A stretch of 9,540 bases of DNA from Chthoniobacterales bacterium (GCA_013695925.1 JACCZO010000198.1:1-9540), one strand, 5' to 3'. Shown: positions 1-6,785, numbered from the stretch's first letter. Notes: generated from the letters alone by a model not told the origin. A program made the numbers and translations.

Positions 1-1485
1 GCCGAACTGGTGGAGTTGATCCCCGCCTTCAGCGCCATCGTGGTGCGCAGCCAGACGAAGGTGACCGCGCGGATCCTGCAGGCCGGCACGCGCCTGAAGG
101 TGGTCGGTCGCGCCGGGGTGGGCGTGGATAACGTCGATGTCGAAACCGCGACCCGGCGTGGCGTCATCGTGATGAACACGCCGGGCGGCAACACCATCTC
201 GACCGCAGAACACGCTTTCTCTCTGCTCGTTTCGGTCGCGCGCAAAATCCCGCAGGCCCATTCCAATCTGCAATCCGGCAAGTGGGACCGGAAACAATTT
301 GAAGGGACCGAGCTTTATAACAAAACGCTCGGCATTATCGGGATGGGCCGGATCGGCTCCGAGCTGAGCCGGCGCGCGATCGCTTTCGGGATGCGGGTGA
401 TGGCTTACGATCCGTATCTTTCCTCGACCCGCGCACGCTCGCTCCAGGTCGAGCTGGTGGAGGAAATCGACGAGCTGTTGCCGCTGGTCGATTTCCTCAC
501 CTTGCACACGCCGCTCACTCCCGAGACCCACCATCTCCTGAATGCCGCCCGCCTAACGAAAGCGAAACGCGGCCTCCGCCTGATCAACTGCGCGCGGGGT
601 GGGCTGATTGACGAAGCTGCATTGCTCGAGGCGCTGGAGAGCGGCCAGGTCGCAGGCGCGGCGCTCGATGTTTTTGAAACCGAACCGTTGCCGGCCGATT
701 CTCCCTTGCGCGGAATCCCAAATCTGATTCTCACCCCGCATCTCGGCGCCTCCACGGTCGAGGCGCAGGAGAGCGTGGGAATTGAAATTGCCCAGGCCAT
801 CCGGGCGGCGCTCCTGGAGGGGACAATTCGCAATGCGATTAACATGCCGAATCTCGACGCCAAAACGCTCGCGATCGTCGGGCCGCACCTCCGCTTCGGT
901 GAAAAGCTCGGGCATTTTCTCTCCCAGATCTCGCCCAAGCGGGTCGAAAATCTGCACATCAACTACAGCGGCAAAGTGAACGAGGTCGACACGACCGCGA
1001 TCACGCGTTCGATCCTGAAAGGCTTCCTCCATCTCGCCGGGGGCGACGACGTGAACGAAGTGAACGCCCCCGCTTTTGCCGAAACGTTAGGCATCAAGGT
1101 GACCGAGTCGCGCCTCAGCGCGCCGGGCGATTACACCGACCTGCTCGAACTTTCCGCGGAGGCAGAAGGCAAATCGCTCTCGGTGGCGGGCGCTTTTTTT
1201 GGCGCCACCCCGCGCATTGTCAGCATCAACAGCCGCCCTGTCGAAGCTCGCCCCCACGGTGTTCTCCTCGTGCTTGAGAACACCGATCGACCCGGCATGG
1301 TCGGGCGGATCGGGACATTGTTAGGCGCGCATGGAGTGAACATTGCGACCATGTCGCTGAGTCGAAACCAGGAGGGCGGGCGTGCCCTCACCGTGCTCAA
1401 TCTCGACACCGCACCGCCGCCCGAGCTACTGGCCGAGATCGCGCATAGCGACGACATCCAGAGCGCGCAAGTGGTCGAATTGTAA
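1..1485 (+). CDS. serA: D-3-phosphoglycerate dehydrogenase, 5' end outside window
   Basis: This cytoplasmic enzyme oxidises 3-phosphoglycerate with NAD, the first committed step of serine synthesis. The frame is open from base 1, so the start codon lies upstream; 494 codons are present and roughly 30 residues are probably missing compared with long bacterial SerA proteins. Counting from the first codon in the window, the Rossmann motif GMGRIG is at 114-119. The catalytic set is Arg199 (in NCARGG), Glu228 (in ETEPL) and His247 (in TPHLGAST), with the expected 29-residue Arg-Glu spacing. An intervening ASB-like domain covers about 290-405. A C-terminal ACT domain starts near 420 (VLENTDRPGMVGRIG) and is the usual serine-sensing module of this type. 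No terminator is visible after the TAA. The next gene starts about 50 bases downstream on the same strand, so read-through is possible. Confidence 0.95.
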   Translation, partial: AELVELIPAFSAIVVRSQTKVTARILQAGTRLKVVGRAGVGVDNVDVETATRRGVIVMNTPGGNTISTAEHAFSLLVSVARKIPQAHSNLQSGKWDRKQFEGTELYNKTLGIIGMGRIGSELSRRAIAFGMRVMAYDPYLSSTRARSLQVELVEEIDELLPLVDFLTLHTPLTPETHHLLNAARLTKAKRGLRLINCARGGLIDEAALLEALESGQVAGAALDVFETEPLPADSPLRGIPNLILTPHLGASTVEAQESVGIEIAQAIRAALLEGTIRNAINMPNLDAKTLAIVGPHLRFGEKLGHFLSQISPKRVENLHINYSGKVNEVDTTAITRSILKGFLHLAGGDDVNEVNAPAFAETLGIKVTESRLSAPGDYTDLLELSAEAEGKSLSVAGAFFGATPRIVSINSRPVEARPHGVLLVLENTDRPGMVGRIGTLLGAHGVNIATMSLSRNQEGGRALTVLNLDTAPPPELLAEIAHSDDIQSAQVVEL

Positions 1486-1522
1486 CGGCATAAAACCATT
1501 ACCGGGCTCGGCTTCGATTCTT

Positions 1523-1526
1523 AGGA
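1523..1526 (+). promoter_or_regulatory. Ribosome binding site of the GlsB/YeaQ-like gene
   Basis: AGGA lies 8 bases before the ATG at 1535. It favours this start over the longer open frame reaching back to 1382, whose upstream part overlaps serA and codes for nothing membrane-like. Confidence 0.5.
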
Positions 1527-1534
1527 TCGAACTT

Positions 1535-1783
1535 ATGACCGCAATTATTACGACCATTCTCATCGGTCTCGTCGTCGGCGTGATCGCGAAACTGCTCATG
1601 CCAGGCCGCGATCCCGGCGGTTGCATCATCACGATCCTGCTCGGCATTGCCGGCGCGTTCGTCGGGACTTGGCTGGGCAGGATGTTCTGGGGCCAGAATT
1701 ACGCCGCCGGTTGGATCATGTCGATCGTCGGCGCGATGATTCTCCTCCTCATTTACCGGATGATCGTCGGTAAGCGAGGCTGA
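1535..1783 (+). CDS. GlsB/YeaQ/YmgE family membrane protein
   Basis: This is an 82-residue integral membrane protein of the family often named transglycosylase-associated protein; the molecular function is not established and many members are stress induced. Three hydrophobic segments are visible at about residues 3-22, 30-49 and 57-77. The typical cytoplasmic loop MPGRDPGG lies between the first and second, followed by the glycine-rich helix face ILLGIAGAFVGTWLG. The C-terminus is basic (GKRG). The ATG at 1535 has an AGGA 8 bases upstream and gives a normal family length. It lies 49 bases after serA and 123 bases before the ferritin gene, all on one strand. Link to iron or oxidative stress through the neighbouring ferritin is inference. 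Confidence 0.87.
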   Translation: MTAIITTILIGLVVGVIAKLLMPGRDPGGCIITILLGIAGAFVGTWLGRMFWGQNYAAGWIMSIVGAMILLLIYRMIVGKRG

Positions 1784-1829
1784 TCGCCTGACGTCGAGGG
1801 GGCGGGCTCCTCCAGAATTGAATTGGGCC

Positions 1830-1876
1830 TCATCTTCGGCGATCTTCGGTCAAGATGACGGTGCGGCTTTCGCCGC
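1830..1876 (+). promoter_or_regulatory. Candidate structured leader of the ferritin gene
   Basis: Two inverted repeats lie between the membrane protein gene and the ferritin. TCATCTT (1830-1836) pairs perfectly with AAGATGA (1852-1858) around a 15-base loop containing CTTCGG. GCGGC (1863-1867) pairs with GCCGC (1872-1876) around TTTC. They end 18 bases before the ribosome binding site. No iron-regulator box or confident promoter could be recognised. The hairpins are short enough that chance is possible. Confidence 0.25.
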
Positions 1877-1894
1877 GGCGCCCAATAATCAACC

Positions 1895-1900
1895 GGAGGA
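1895..1900 (+). promoter_or_regulatory. Strong ribosome binding site of the ferritin gene
   Basis: GGAGGA is separated by 6 bases from the ATG at 1907. It is the clearest Shine-Dalgarno sequence before a gene in this window and fixes the ferritin start. Confidence 0.8.
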
Positions 1901-1906
1901 ATTTTC

Positions 1907-2407
1907 ATGCTCACCAACACCAAGGTTGTCGATGCAATTAACAAGCAGATCGGCAACGAGTTTGGCGCCGCGATGCAATACGTCGCGATCGCAGCCCACT
2001 TCTCGAGCGACGCGCTCCCGCAACTCGCCGAACATTTTTTCCGCCAGGCCGCGGAGGAGAACGATCACGCGATGCGGTTCATCAAATATGTCATCGACGT
2101 CGGCGGCAAAGTCATGATCCCGGCGATCGCCGCCCCGCAGCCCGGCTTCAAGAACGCCGAGGAAGCGATCAAACTCTCGCTCGACCAGGAGATCGAGGTC
2201 ACGCATCAGATCAACGCGCTCGTGGAACTGGCGCGCTCCGAGAACGACTATATCACGATCAACTTCCTGCAGTGGTTCCTGACCGAGCAGCTCGAGGAAG
2301 TTTCGTCGATGGATACGCTGCTTAAGATCGTGCAGCGCGGCGCCAATAATCTCCTCAGCGTGGAGGAATATCTCGCCCGGGTCGGAGTAAAAGGCGCCGG
2401 ACCGTAG
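1907..2407 (+). CDS. ftnA: Non-haem bacterial ferritin
   Basis: This is a 166-residue, four-helix iron storage protein expected to form a 24-subunit cytoplasmic shell that oxidises Fe(II) and stores it as a ferric mineral. The ferroxidase residues known from E. coli FtnA can be matched one for one, shifted by one position: Glu18, Glu51 and His54 (in EENDH), Glu95 (in DQEIE), and Glu127, Gln128, Glu130 and Glu131 (in FLQWFLTEQLEE). The FLQWF stretch and the ligand order point to the FtnA class rather than the haem-containing bacterioferritins. Length is normal for the family. The start is set by GGAGGA six bases upstream. The TPR protein gene follows after 53 bases on the same strand, without an evident shared function. 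Confidence 0.93.
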   Translation: MLTNTKVVDAINKQIGNEFGAAMQYVAIAAHFSSDALPQLAEHFFRQAAEENDHAMRFIKYVIDVGGKVMIPAIAAPQPGFKNAEEAIKLSLDQEIEVTHQINALVELARSENDYITINFLQWFLTEQLEEVSSMDTLLKIVQRGANNLLSVEEYLARVGVKGAGP

Positions 2408-2460
2408 CAAAGCGTCGCCTCGCCGCACCTTAAAGCAGCGAGCCCACGGTAACTTTCGAC

Positions 2461-3480
2461 ATGCGTCCAGTTCCTCGCTTTCTGGTAGCGGTTGCGATCG
2501 TGCTCCTTGAGTTGAGCTTGGGAGACATGAACGCCTCGGCGGAATCGAATCGCCAGCCCAATCCCTCCGCAGCCGCGGAGAAAAAGATTCGGGATAAAGT
2601 CACCGAAATCAGCGCCCACCGCACACCCGAGCAGGTCCGCCTTCTGATTGCCGACTGGAAAGAGCGCGAGCCCGACTCGCCCGATCCCTACATTGTCAGC
2701 GCGAGTTACGAGCTCCAGCTGGGGCGCCAGCCGATGCAGGTTTACGAAACGGCGACCGGGAACCAAACGCATCCGGGAAAGGACGGCGCGACCGAGTATC
2801 CGGTGGTCGATAAGAGTGGCCGGCAAGCCGGAGTCATTGGCGTGGTGCCCACCGGTCCCCCGCCCGATCCGGCAACGGTGAAGAAACAGCAGCTTCGCGC
2901 CGCCGTCGAGTTGGAAGAGGCGCTGAAGAAATTTCCTAACCGGATCGACCTGATGATCGGCCGCGCGATGGCGCTGGGCGAGGCCCGGGAGTGGGACGTC
3001 CTCGCCCAGCATATGGAATCGATCTTGCAACGCGCGGCGAACGATCCCGAGAATTTGCGCAGCTATGGCAACGAGAAACCGAGCCGTTCTCCCGCCGACG
3101 AACTGCTCGGTGGGCTGCAGGGATTCATCACTTCCGCGATCAACGAACAGGATCTTGAGCGCGCCCGTCACTTCGCCCAGCTTGGGCTGAAGTATTTTTC
3201 GGAGCGCGGCGAATTGCTCAGCGATATGGGCAGCATCCATTTCATGTCACAGCAGTGGGACGAGGCGGTGCCTTACTTCGAACACGCTCGCCAGGTCGCT
3301 CCGGAAGATAATGTCATTCTGCTGAATCTGACCCTGGTTTATCTGCAACTGGGTCGCGCGGATGACGCGCGGGCGACCGCCCGGGAAATCGTTCGGCTCC
3401 ATCGCGACATAGCGATAACAAACACGGCCCTCGACATCCTCCATCGGCTGGATAGTCAGTCGCCAACCGGCCGGCCCTGA
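2461..3480 (+). CDS. Exported TPR-repeat protein of unknown role
   Basis: This 339-residue protein begins with an apparent Sec signal peptide: MRPVPR, then a hydrophobic core at about residues 7-21, then ASA|E with likely cleavage after residue 27. The mature protein is charged and helical. Residues 140-195 are helix-rich (LRAAVELEEALKKFPN). Residues about 250-283 and 284-317 form two tetratricopeptide repeats (LLSDMGSIHFMSQQWDEAVPYF, then LLNLTLVYLQLGRADDA, each followed by a second helix). A proline- and glycine-rich segment at about 100-140 separates the N-terminal helical part from the rest. TPR proteins scaffold protein contacts, and the partner here cannot be read from sequence. No convincing ribosome binding site precedes the ATG at 2461, so the start rests on the signal peptide. 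Confidence 0.82.
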   Translation: MRPVPRFLVAVAIVLLELSLGDMNASAESNRQPNPSAAAEKKIRDKVTEISAHRTPEQVRLLIADWKEREPDSPDPYIVSASYELQLGRQPMQVYETATGNQTHPGKDGATEYPVVDKSGRQAGVIGVVPTGPPPDPATVKKQQLRAAVELEEALKKFPNRIDLMIGRAMALGEAREWDVLAQHMESILQRAANDPENLRSYGNEKPSRSPADELLGGLQGFITSAINEQDLERARHFAQLGLKYFSERGELLSDMGSIHFMSQQWDEAVPYFEHARQVAPEDNVILLNLTLVYLQLGRADDARATAREIVRLHRDIAITNTALDILHRLDSQSPTGRP

Positions 3481-3495
3481 GCCCGATCATTTCTC

Positions 3496-3709
3496 TCAAT
3501 TGGCTGGGATATTGATTTCCACGGCGTCGAAGAGTTCGTTAGTCACGCCGACCTTCCCGCTCAACGCAATGACCATTCGTCGTGCGGGGACGCTATTCCC
3601 GGCCGCTCGTTTAGCACGGAACTCCACCCAGCCGGGTTCCCGCCGCCCCCCGGCTAGAACTACGCACCACCGCAAGCGTGAGGTCATTGCCGTCGTCGCC
3701 GGTGCAGCG
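3496..3709 (-). pseudogene. Frameshifted remnant whose start resembles the beta-strand protein C-terminus
   Basis: Reading the minus strand just beyond the hairpin array, bases 3700 to about 3666 encode GDDGNDLTLAVV. This closely matches GGDDNDLTLTVVP, the end of the gene at 3814-5673. The frame is then lost across a GC-rich inverted repeat (3630-3655). A second, protein-like frame continues as WVEFRAKRAAGN and RRMVIALSGK and ends with NIPAN and TGA at 3496-3498. There is no start codon or complete domain. The simplest reading is the decayed 3' end of a second gene of the same family, or of a longer ancestral version of the neighbour. Only a dozen matching residues support the relationship. 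The second part is not recognised. Confidence 0.4.
3630..3655. repeat. GC-rich inverted repeat inside the remnant
   Basis: AGCCGGG (3630-3636) and CCCGGCT (3649-3655) are perfect inverted arms around a 12-base loop. On the minus strand a GTAG lies five bases before the first arm, recalling the GTA lead of the hairpin elements nearby. It coincides with the place where the reading frame of the remnant changes. Membership of the same repeat family is uncertain because the loop is long and lacks TCT. Confidence 0.35.
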
Positions 3710-3739
3710 CCGTAACACAGCCATCTTGGCTGTCAGGTC

Positions 3740-3760
3740 GAGCGGGCGTCTCGCCCGCTC
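3740..3760. repeat. Nine-base-pair hairpin with TCT loop, centre of element 1
   Basis: Arms GAGCGGGCG (3740-3748) and CGCCCGCTC (3752-3760) pair perfectly around TCT. It is the longest stem in the window together with the one at 5605-5626. It lies between the convergent TPR and beta-strand genes, a position suited to a bidirectional terminator, but U-runs are weak on both sides. Confidence 0.75.
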
Positions 3761-3771
3761 TTTCGATCCTG

Positions 3772-3817
3772 CAGGCTGGAAGCCCACGCTACCAAACAGG
3801 CTGGAAGCCTATGTTAC
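3772..3817. repeat. Two direct 21-base repeats separated by four bases
   Basis: The copies at 3772-3792 and 3797-3817 share CAGGCTGGAAGCC and end in TAC. They differ at three positions, all C/T exchanges. Each holds a small hairpin with GGCT and AGCC arms and loop GGA (TCC on the minus strand). Read on the minus strand the copies begin GTAAC and GTAGC. Confidence 0.75.
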
Positions 3818-5673
3818 GGTACCACGGTCAGAGTGAGATCGTTGTCGTCGCCGCCCTGGTAATCGGCTTGGAAGTTGTTCCCGTTCACGTTCACGATCGC
3901 GTCATCGGGCAGGTTGTTGAAGGTGCCCACAATCGGCGTCGCAGCGGTGTTCTTGATTAGGGTCAGGGCTGTCCCTTGGGTGAGGGCTCCTTGCGTTGTT
4001 CCACTCAGGTTGATGCTCGCCCCGTTCTTGATCGTCACTCCGTTGGCCACCACCTTGTCGGTCTTCGACCTGTTATTCTTGGCTTTGAAGGTGTAGGTGT
4101 AAGTGGAGTCGGAGTTAAATGTAAGACTGCTTTGAATGGTGAGGGTGAGCTGTTTCTTGCCGCCATGCGCGGGAGCAAGGAAGGCGCCCGCGCCGCTCCC
4201 AGTGCCAACGGTTACTGCACCCGAGATAATCCCGCTTCCACCCAGGGTGCCGGCATTAGTTAACACAGGGCCAGTGCCTGTTCCCGAGCCGCTCAAATTG
4301 CTGGCCACCAGGGTGCCTTGAGTCACGGTGGTGCCGCCGGTATAAAGGTTGGCGTTTGATAACGTCAAAGTCCCGGTGCCGACTTTTGCAATCGAGCCCG
4401 CATCCTGAATGGTGCCGGAAAAGGTCGTGCTTAGGTTATTGCCACCGATGCTCAGCGCGCTCGTCACCAATGAGACCAGACCGTCGCCTTCCAATGAGCC
4501 AATGGTTGGCCCGGGCGGTTTCGCTTTCGTCAGGTCGAGCAGGCCGTTGCCAAAGACGCGAAATTGTCCCTTGCTGGGACTGGCGTCGTTCTCGATCAGA
4601 ATCCGGGCGCCGGAGCCGCCATTAGTGCCGGCGTTGGCAATGACAACGGTTTGACTGGATCCTGGCAGATCGAACAGATCGATCACCCCCCCGAGCGCAC
4701 CCGCTCCCTGGCCGCCATTGCCGGTAAAGGTGGCGTAACCCGAGCCACCATAGACATAGATTTGCGCGCCGGCAGCGTTTGGCACTGTGGCGCCGTTCAG
4801 GATAAATCTCGCTCCGGCCGCCTCGCCAGAATAGATTGCCAGCAGCCCGCCCTGCGCACCGCTCACCGTAGGTCCATTGGCAATGAAGGTGGAACTGCCG
4901 ACCGAGCCGAAGCCTAGCATCTCAGTGAAGCCTCCGCCTGCTCCCGCGACTTCCCCGGGATTATTAATGAAGGTGGCGTTGTCCGCGGTCGCAAAGTCCC
5001 ACAGGATACAAGATCCGCCATATGATCCTCTGACTGTTCCGCCATTGTTGATCAGTGTCGTGTTAGCCACCGTGGCGGTATCAAGGAACCAGGTAAACGC
5101 GCCATACAAACCATCTGGAATCGAGTCGGCACCGCCCTCGTGGGTAATGATCGTATTCTCACCTAGCGAGGCGGAGTTATGAAATGCGATTCGTGACGCC
5201 GCGTGTGTACCGCTCGAGTTCGCAGCGACAAAATTCTGCACGACGCCCGAGTCGTTGCTGATTCCTCGGCCGAAAAATTCGAGAGTGGTAGGCAAGATGA
5301 CATCGGACACCGGAATCGCGGTGATAGTGTAAGCGCTGGCCCCAGGCTGGAACAGAATTTCGCCCATAATGTTGGCCGCATCCTCGCCATTTGGCGCCTC
5401 ACCCACCGTTATGTTCGTCGTATTCGACACTCCAAAAGTGGCAATGTCAGTCTCACCATAAGGAACCGTCGCCGGCGTCCAGTTTATTGCCGTGTCCCAG
5501 TCGCTGCTTCCTGGATCCACTTTCCAGGTTGCGCTTCCGGCCTGGGCGGCAATGCTGCTCAGGAGTAACAACACGCTGCACCACAGCCTGACTACGTGGT
5601 CCGAGGGACGCGCATGCGCGCGTCCCGGAATCGCCGTGGGGAATCTCTCTGATAATTGGATTTTCCAGATCAT
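3814..5673 (-). CDS. Large secreted beta-strand repeat protein
   Basis: This is a 619-residue surface or secreted protein of unknown target, built like the autotransporter-associated beta-strand repeat proteins of Verrucomicrobiota. A hydrophobic signal core (WCSVLLLLSSIAAQA) lies at residues 31-45 with likely cleavage after AQA. Next comes a module with TWKVDPGSSDWDTAINW. About six repeats of roughly 27 residues follow at about 204-365, each with a T/F-I-x-N-G core and a G-A-x-G-G turn, as in a beta helix. One autotransporter-associated strand repeat is at about 426-457 (GTGTLTLSNANLYTGGTTV). The end is NDLTLTVVP. No outer-membrane barrel, PEP-CTERM anchor or sorting signal is present. The ATG at 5673 is chosen because it starts 2 bases after the esterase stop. 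The open frame extends to 5763, but that part overlaps the esterase. The n-region is unusually long because a palindromic hairpin encodes residues 16-23. Confidence 0.82.
   Translation of the reverse strand: MIWKIQLSERFPTAIPGRAHARPSDHVVRLWCSVLLLLSSIAAQAGSATWKVDPGSSDWDTAINWTPATVPYGETDIATFGVSNTTNITVGEAPNGEDAANIMGEILFQPGASAYTITAIPVSDVILPTTLEFFGRGISNDSGVVQNFVAANSSGTHAASRIAFHNSASLGENTIITHEGGADSIPDGLYGAFTWFLDTATVANTTLINNGGTVRGSYGGSCILWDFATADNATFINNPGEVAGAGGGFTEMLGFGSVGSSTFIANGPTVSGAQGGLLAIYSGEAAGARFILNGATVPNAAGAQIYVYGGSGYATFTGNGGQGAGALGGVIDLFDLPGSSQTVVIANAGTNGGSGARILIENDASPSKGQFRVFGNGLLDLTKAKPPGPTIGSLEGDGLVSLVTSALSIGGNNLSTTFSGTIQDAGSIAKVGTGTLTLSNANLYTGGTTVTQGTLVASNLSGSGTGTGPVLTNAGTLGGSGIISGAVTVGTGSGAGAFLAPAHGGKKQLTLTIQSSLTFNSDSTYTYTFKAKNNRSKTDKVVANGVTIKNGASINLSGTTQGALTQGTALTLIKNTAATPIVGTFNNLPDDAIVNVNGNNFQADYQGGDDNDLTLTVVP
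5605..5626. repeat. Nine-base-pair palindromic hairpin inside the coding leader
   Basis: GGGACGCGC (5605-5613) and GCGCGTCCC (5618-5626) are perfect inverted arms around ATGC. The inner 12 bases are also a perfect palindrome. In the minus-strand gene it encodes PGRAHARP, between the start codon and the hydrophobic signal core, a place where no sequence is conserved in signal peptides. It may be an inserted repeat that stayed in frame. Confidence 0.65.
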
Positions 5674-5675
5674 GG

Positions 5676-6785
5676 CTAGGGCCCCAGAACTGCGGCAAGA
5701 TAATCTTTGACATCCTCGCTGATCAGTTGCTCGTTCGGCTCTTGACCATCCAAGTTGTCCCAATACTCGAAGGCATGTCCCGAACTACTAGGGATGGTGA
5801 TTACCCTAAAATCGTCGCCTTCCATAAGACCTACGCCTTCCAAGGCAGCCTGCATATCGACGATCTGATTATATGGCATGCTATCCCGTCTGGTGTTGAT
5901 CAAAAGGATAGGCTTAAACGGAAACTGCGAAGGCGGCTTGACCAGCTTTGTCGGTGAAAGGGCTTCCTGCGTCGTAAGATCGGAGGTGCCGGTATAGTTT
6001 TGAATGATGCCAGCGAAATCGATCGCAGGCGTGTAGAGTTCCGTCGTGCGATCGGAGAAGAGGTACGCCCCCGAAAGACAGCACGCCACATCGGCCCGGT
6101 CAATTGTTGTCCAGAACGGCCAGACGCTTCCTGAAGAGTTCGTGTCAAGAGCGACCCAGACGGCGTGAGTCGCACCGGCCGAGCCCCCGACTACCCCGAC
6201 CTTGTCTCCAAGACAATTTGCCTCCGCGCGCGCGGCCCGAATGATTGCCTTCACATCGTCAGATTGCTGCGGCGGTCGCCCCGATTTTTTTCCATCCGGG
6301 GTGTTATTATGGCACTGCTGGTTTGTGATGAGCCCGCAGGGGGCGAGACGCCAGGACGGGACCAGCACGTAATAGCCGGCCGCCTGGAGCTCGGGCGCCA
6401 CCATTATTTGGATGGCCTGCCCAAAGGGGCTCCCACCTTCGAACTCGCCTTCGTGCAAAAGCACAACCGTCGGCCAGGGGCCGGGGCCCCAATCGTTGAC
6501 ATTGGGCTCGTAGCGTCGCCATTCGAGCTTGTGAGCCTGCGGTAACGGAGGTGGCGGCGACGGAGGCTGAAACTCAAACGGAATCTCCTCTATTTGCGGC
6601 GGGCGATTCATAGGCCATGGACGCATGTCGCAATCCGGGCAGGTTAGTGTTTCAGTGTCGGCGCGAAGCGACTTGGCGCCGAGATAGAGGCCGAGCGACC
6701 CAAGAGAGAGACGTTTAACGAGAGCTCTTCGGGAGATGTTTCCGAGCGAGGTTAAGGAGTCGAGTTGTTGTTTCTTTGGTTTCAT
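5676..6785 (-). CDS. Exported alpha/beta hydrolase (esterase or lipase-like)
   Basis: This 369-residue serine hydrolase is probably exported folded through the Tat pathway. The N-terminus has SRRALVK with the twin arginines at 19-20, followed by a mild hydrophobic stretch (LSLGSLGLYLGA). A CPDC pair (49-52) and a proline-rich linker (72-82) precede the catalytic domain. The fold signature is complete: the oxyanion-loop region HEGEFEGG starts at 111, WRLAP is at 145-149, nucleophile Ser202 is in GGSAG, Asp301 is in NTRRD and His337 is in SSGHAF. HEGE replaces the HGGG usual in hormone-sensitive-lipase-like carboxylesterases, so the substrate may differ and cannot be named. Its ATG overlaps the TGA of the upstream esterase fragment, and its TAG is 2 bases before the beta-strand protein start, indicating one operon. 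No clear ribosome binding site precedes it, consistent with coupled translation. Confidence 0.87.
   Translation of the reverse strand: MKPKKQQLDSLTSLGNISRRALVKRLSLGSLGLYLGAKSLRADTETLTCPDCDMRPWPMNRPPQIEEIPFEFQPPSPPPPLPQAHKLEWRRYEPNVNDWGPGPWPTVVLLHEGEFEGGSPFGQAIQIMVAPELQAAGYYVLVPSWRLAPCGLITNQQCHNNTPDGKKSGRPPQQSDDVKAIIRAARAEANCLGDKVGVVGGSAGATHAVWVALDTNSSGSVWPFWTTIDRADVACCLSGAYLFSDRTTELYTPAIDFAGIIQNYTGTSDLTTQEALSPTKLVKPPSQFPFKPILLINTRRDSMPYNQIVDMQAALEGVGLMEGDDFRVITIPSSSGHAFEYWDNLDGQEPNEQLISEDVKDYLAAVLGP

Larger units (their letters stand above)
3710..3819. repeat. Composite hairpin element 1 with terminal inverted repeats
   Basis: The 110-base unit is bounded by CCGTAAC (3710-3716) and its exact inverse GTTACGG (3813-3819). 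The match extends inward to 11 of 13 bases. Inside, in order: hairpin ACAGCCA/TGGCTGT with loop TCT (3717-3733); hairpin GAGCGGGCG/CGCCCGCTC with loop TCT (3740-3760); and two copies of a 21-base unit (3772-3792, 3797-3817) containing GGCT-GGA-AGCC. The right terminal repeat contains the TAA stop (3814-3816) of the minus-strand beta-strand gene. The central hairpin is followed by TTT on the plus strand, so it might end plus-strand transcripts, but the T-run is short. No coding potential is evident. The layout suggests a small non-autonomous mobile or dispersed repeat; copies elsewhere in the genome cannot be seen from here. Confidence 0.7.

Noticed and set aside
405..1032. Long minus-strand open frames opposite serA
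   Set aside because: Arginine- and serine-rich shadow translations with no recognisable domain, opposite a well conserved enzyme.
2248..3240. 330-codon minus-strand frame opposite the ferritin and TPR genes
   Set aside because: It spans two clear plus-strand genes and their gap, is arginine-rich and shows no family motifs; typical of GC-rich shadow frames.
3500..3715. Plus-strand 71-codon frame after the TPR gene
   Set aside because: Arg/Pro-rich translation of the GC-rich remnant region, no ribosome binding site; the minus-strand reading gives better protein-like sequence.
3772..3817. Possible start of a CRISPR array
   Set aside because: Only two repeat copies with a 4-base gap, each a small hairpin, and no cas genes; spacing is far too short for spacers.
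4564..5182. Plus-strand open frames opposite the beta-strand repeat gene
   Set aside because: They mirror its Gly/Ala/Thr repeats and show no domain or ribosome binding site.
5674..5763. Longer N-terminus of the beta-strand protein starting at 5763
   Set aside because: The extra 30 residues overlap the esterase coding region, are not signal-like, and the ATG at 5673 fits operon coupling better.
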